This document shows, in pieces, positions 4,581-5,233 of a stretch of 5,233 bases of DNA. Both the position numbers and the translations under genes were made by a program. The notes below the pieces were generated by a model that saw only the letters and a program-made list of their open reading frames with translations, was not told the DNA's origin and did not search any database. This DNA comes from Clostridia bacterium (GTDB lineage Bacteria; Bacillota; Clostridia; Christensenellales; Maliibacteriaceae): NCBI GenBank assembly GCA_017935825.1, contig JAGBGW010000043.1, positions 1-5,233 of the forward strand, read 5' to 3'. Positions within the stretch are counted from its first letter, which is position 1, and every line of letters begins with the position of its first letter.

Positions 4581-5233
4581 ATGAGCAGAACAATTGCAGC
4601 AATTGATTACGGTACATCCAAAATTGCATGTGTGATCGCTCGAGTACAGGCTTCCGGCGCTTACGATGTGCTGGGCTTTGGCAATGTTCCTTATGCAGGG
4701 TATGCAAACGGTAAGTGGAATGAGCCGGACAAGCTTGCGGACATCACCCAGTCCGTGCTTGCCGAAGCAGGCATCGTTGCCAAGCGAAAGATCCGCAAGG
4801 TCTATATCTGTGTTCCCGGCGATTACACCGCAGTGACCAATTATCGGGTCAGTACCGATATTACCGCAGCGGACCGCCGCGTGACCCGTCAGGATATGCA
4901 GCGTTTGCTGCAGATGACGCCCGCACCTGCCAATGCAAAAATGAGCGTTTTGCAAAAGCGCCCGGTGTATTATATGCTCGATTCGCAGGAACGGCTCAGC
5001 GACCCCATCGGGGAACGTACAAGCACACTGTCTGCGATGGTGACCACCATCACGGCGGATAAAAGGTTCCTTGCACAGACCACCAATTTGATGGATCACC
5101 TGGGCATCGAGGTCAAAGGCTATGTGCCCTCCATCATCGGGCAGGCTTCCTATATGATCCCCCAGCAGGAAAAGGAAGTGGGCTGTGTGCTGATCGATTC
5201 GGGCTTTGCCACTACAACGGTTGCGATTTTGCA
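4581..5233 (+). CDS. ftsA: Cell division protein FtsA, actin-like FtsZ membrane tether (3' partial)
   Basis: FtsA is a cytoplasmic actin-like ATPase that anchors FtsZ to the membrane and links the Z-ring to septal synthesis. 217 codons are visible and the frame is open at the window end; FtsA is usually about 400 residues or more, so about half is missing, including the C-terminal membrane helix. The start IAAIDYGTSKIACVIA (5-20) is the phosphate-1 loop. VYICVPGDY (74-82) through DPIGERTSTL (141-150) fits the FtsA-specific 1C (SHS2) domain. IDSGFATTTVAI (205-216) is at the phosphate-2 position, where the usual pattern is D-I-G-G-G-T-T-D; the first Asp and two Thr remain but two glycines and the last Asp are changed. 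It has its own promoter and leader. Other actin-like SHS2 proteins such as PilM are possible but the dcw context argues for FtsA. Confidence 0.85.
   Translation, partial: MSRTIAAIDYGTSKIACVIARVQASGAYDVLGFGNVPYAGYANGKWNEPDKLADITQSVLAEAGIVAKRKIRKVYICVPGDYTAVTNYRVSTDITAADRRVTRQDMQRLLQMTPAPANAKMSVLQKRPVYYMLDSQERLSDPIGERTSTLSAMVTTITADKRFLAQTTNLMDHLGIEVKGYVPSIIGQASYMIPQQEKEVGCVLIDSGFATTTVAIL

Noticed and set aside
4359..5099. 246-codon open frame on the minus strand opposite ftsA
   Set aside because: ftsA is clearly coding on the + strand with a promoter and ribosome binding site; the antisense product resembles no family and would end inside the terminator region.

Overview
This window is an interior piece of a bacterial dcw (division and cell wall) cluster, all on the + strand. 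The order is mraY (5' end cut off), murD, ftsW, ftsQ/divIB, a 224-bp AT-rich intergenic region, then ftsA (3' end cut off). The protein types, purine-rich Shine-Dalgarno sites, an intergenic sigma-A-type promoter and moderately high GC coding DNA with short AT-rich gaps suggest an anaerobic Firmicute of the Clostridia. My guess is the Oscillospiraceae/Ruminococcaceae; that placement is an inference, not read from a marker gene.

Region by region: 1-939 encodes MraY, which makes lipid I. 958-2328 encodes MurD, which adds D-Glu to UDP-MurNAc-L-Ala. 2384-3583 encodes the SEDS glycosyltransferase FtsW, which polymerises lipid II at the septum. 3598-4356 encodes the single-pass POTRA protein FtsQ/DivIB, a partner and regulator of the septal synthase. 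4357-4580 holds a long dyad followed by a T-run (probable terminator and/or operator), a well-formed extended -10 promoter, and two hairpins in the predicted 5' UTR of the next gene. 4581 to the window end encodes the first 217 residues of FtsA, the actin-like membrane tether of FtsZ. The first four genes are closely spaced (18, 55 and 14 bp gaps) and probably co-transcribed. ftsA appears to start a new transcription unit. murG and murC, which often lie between ftsW and ftsQ, are absent here.

The most unusual signal is a 13-bp element, AGGTTTACAATTA. It occurs identically three times in direct orientation and once inverted, and degenerate copies sit near two of these. Every exact copy lies at or between gene ends: one overlaps the murD start codon, one directly follows the murD stop, and two form the arms of the dyad after ftsQ. 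A shorter copy follows the ftsQ stop directly, and further variants lie beside and inside the -35 region of the ftsA promoter. I know of no dcw regulator with this site (it is not the MraZ box). It may be the operator of an undescribed regulator, a processing or termination element, or a dispersed intergenic repeat; the sequence alone does not decide.
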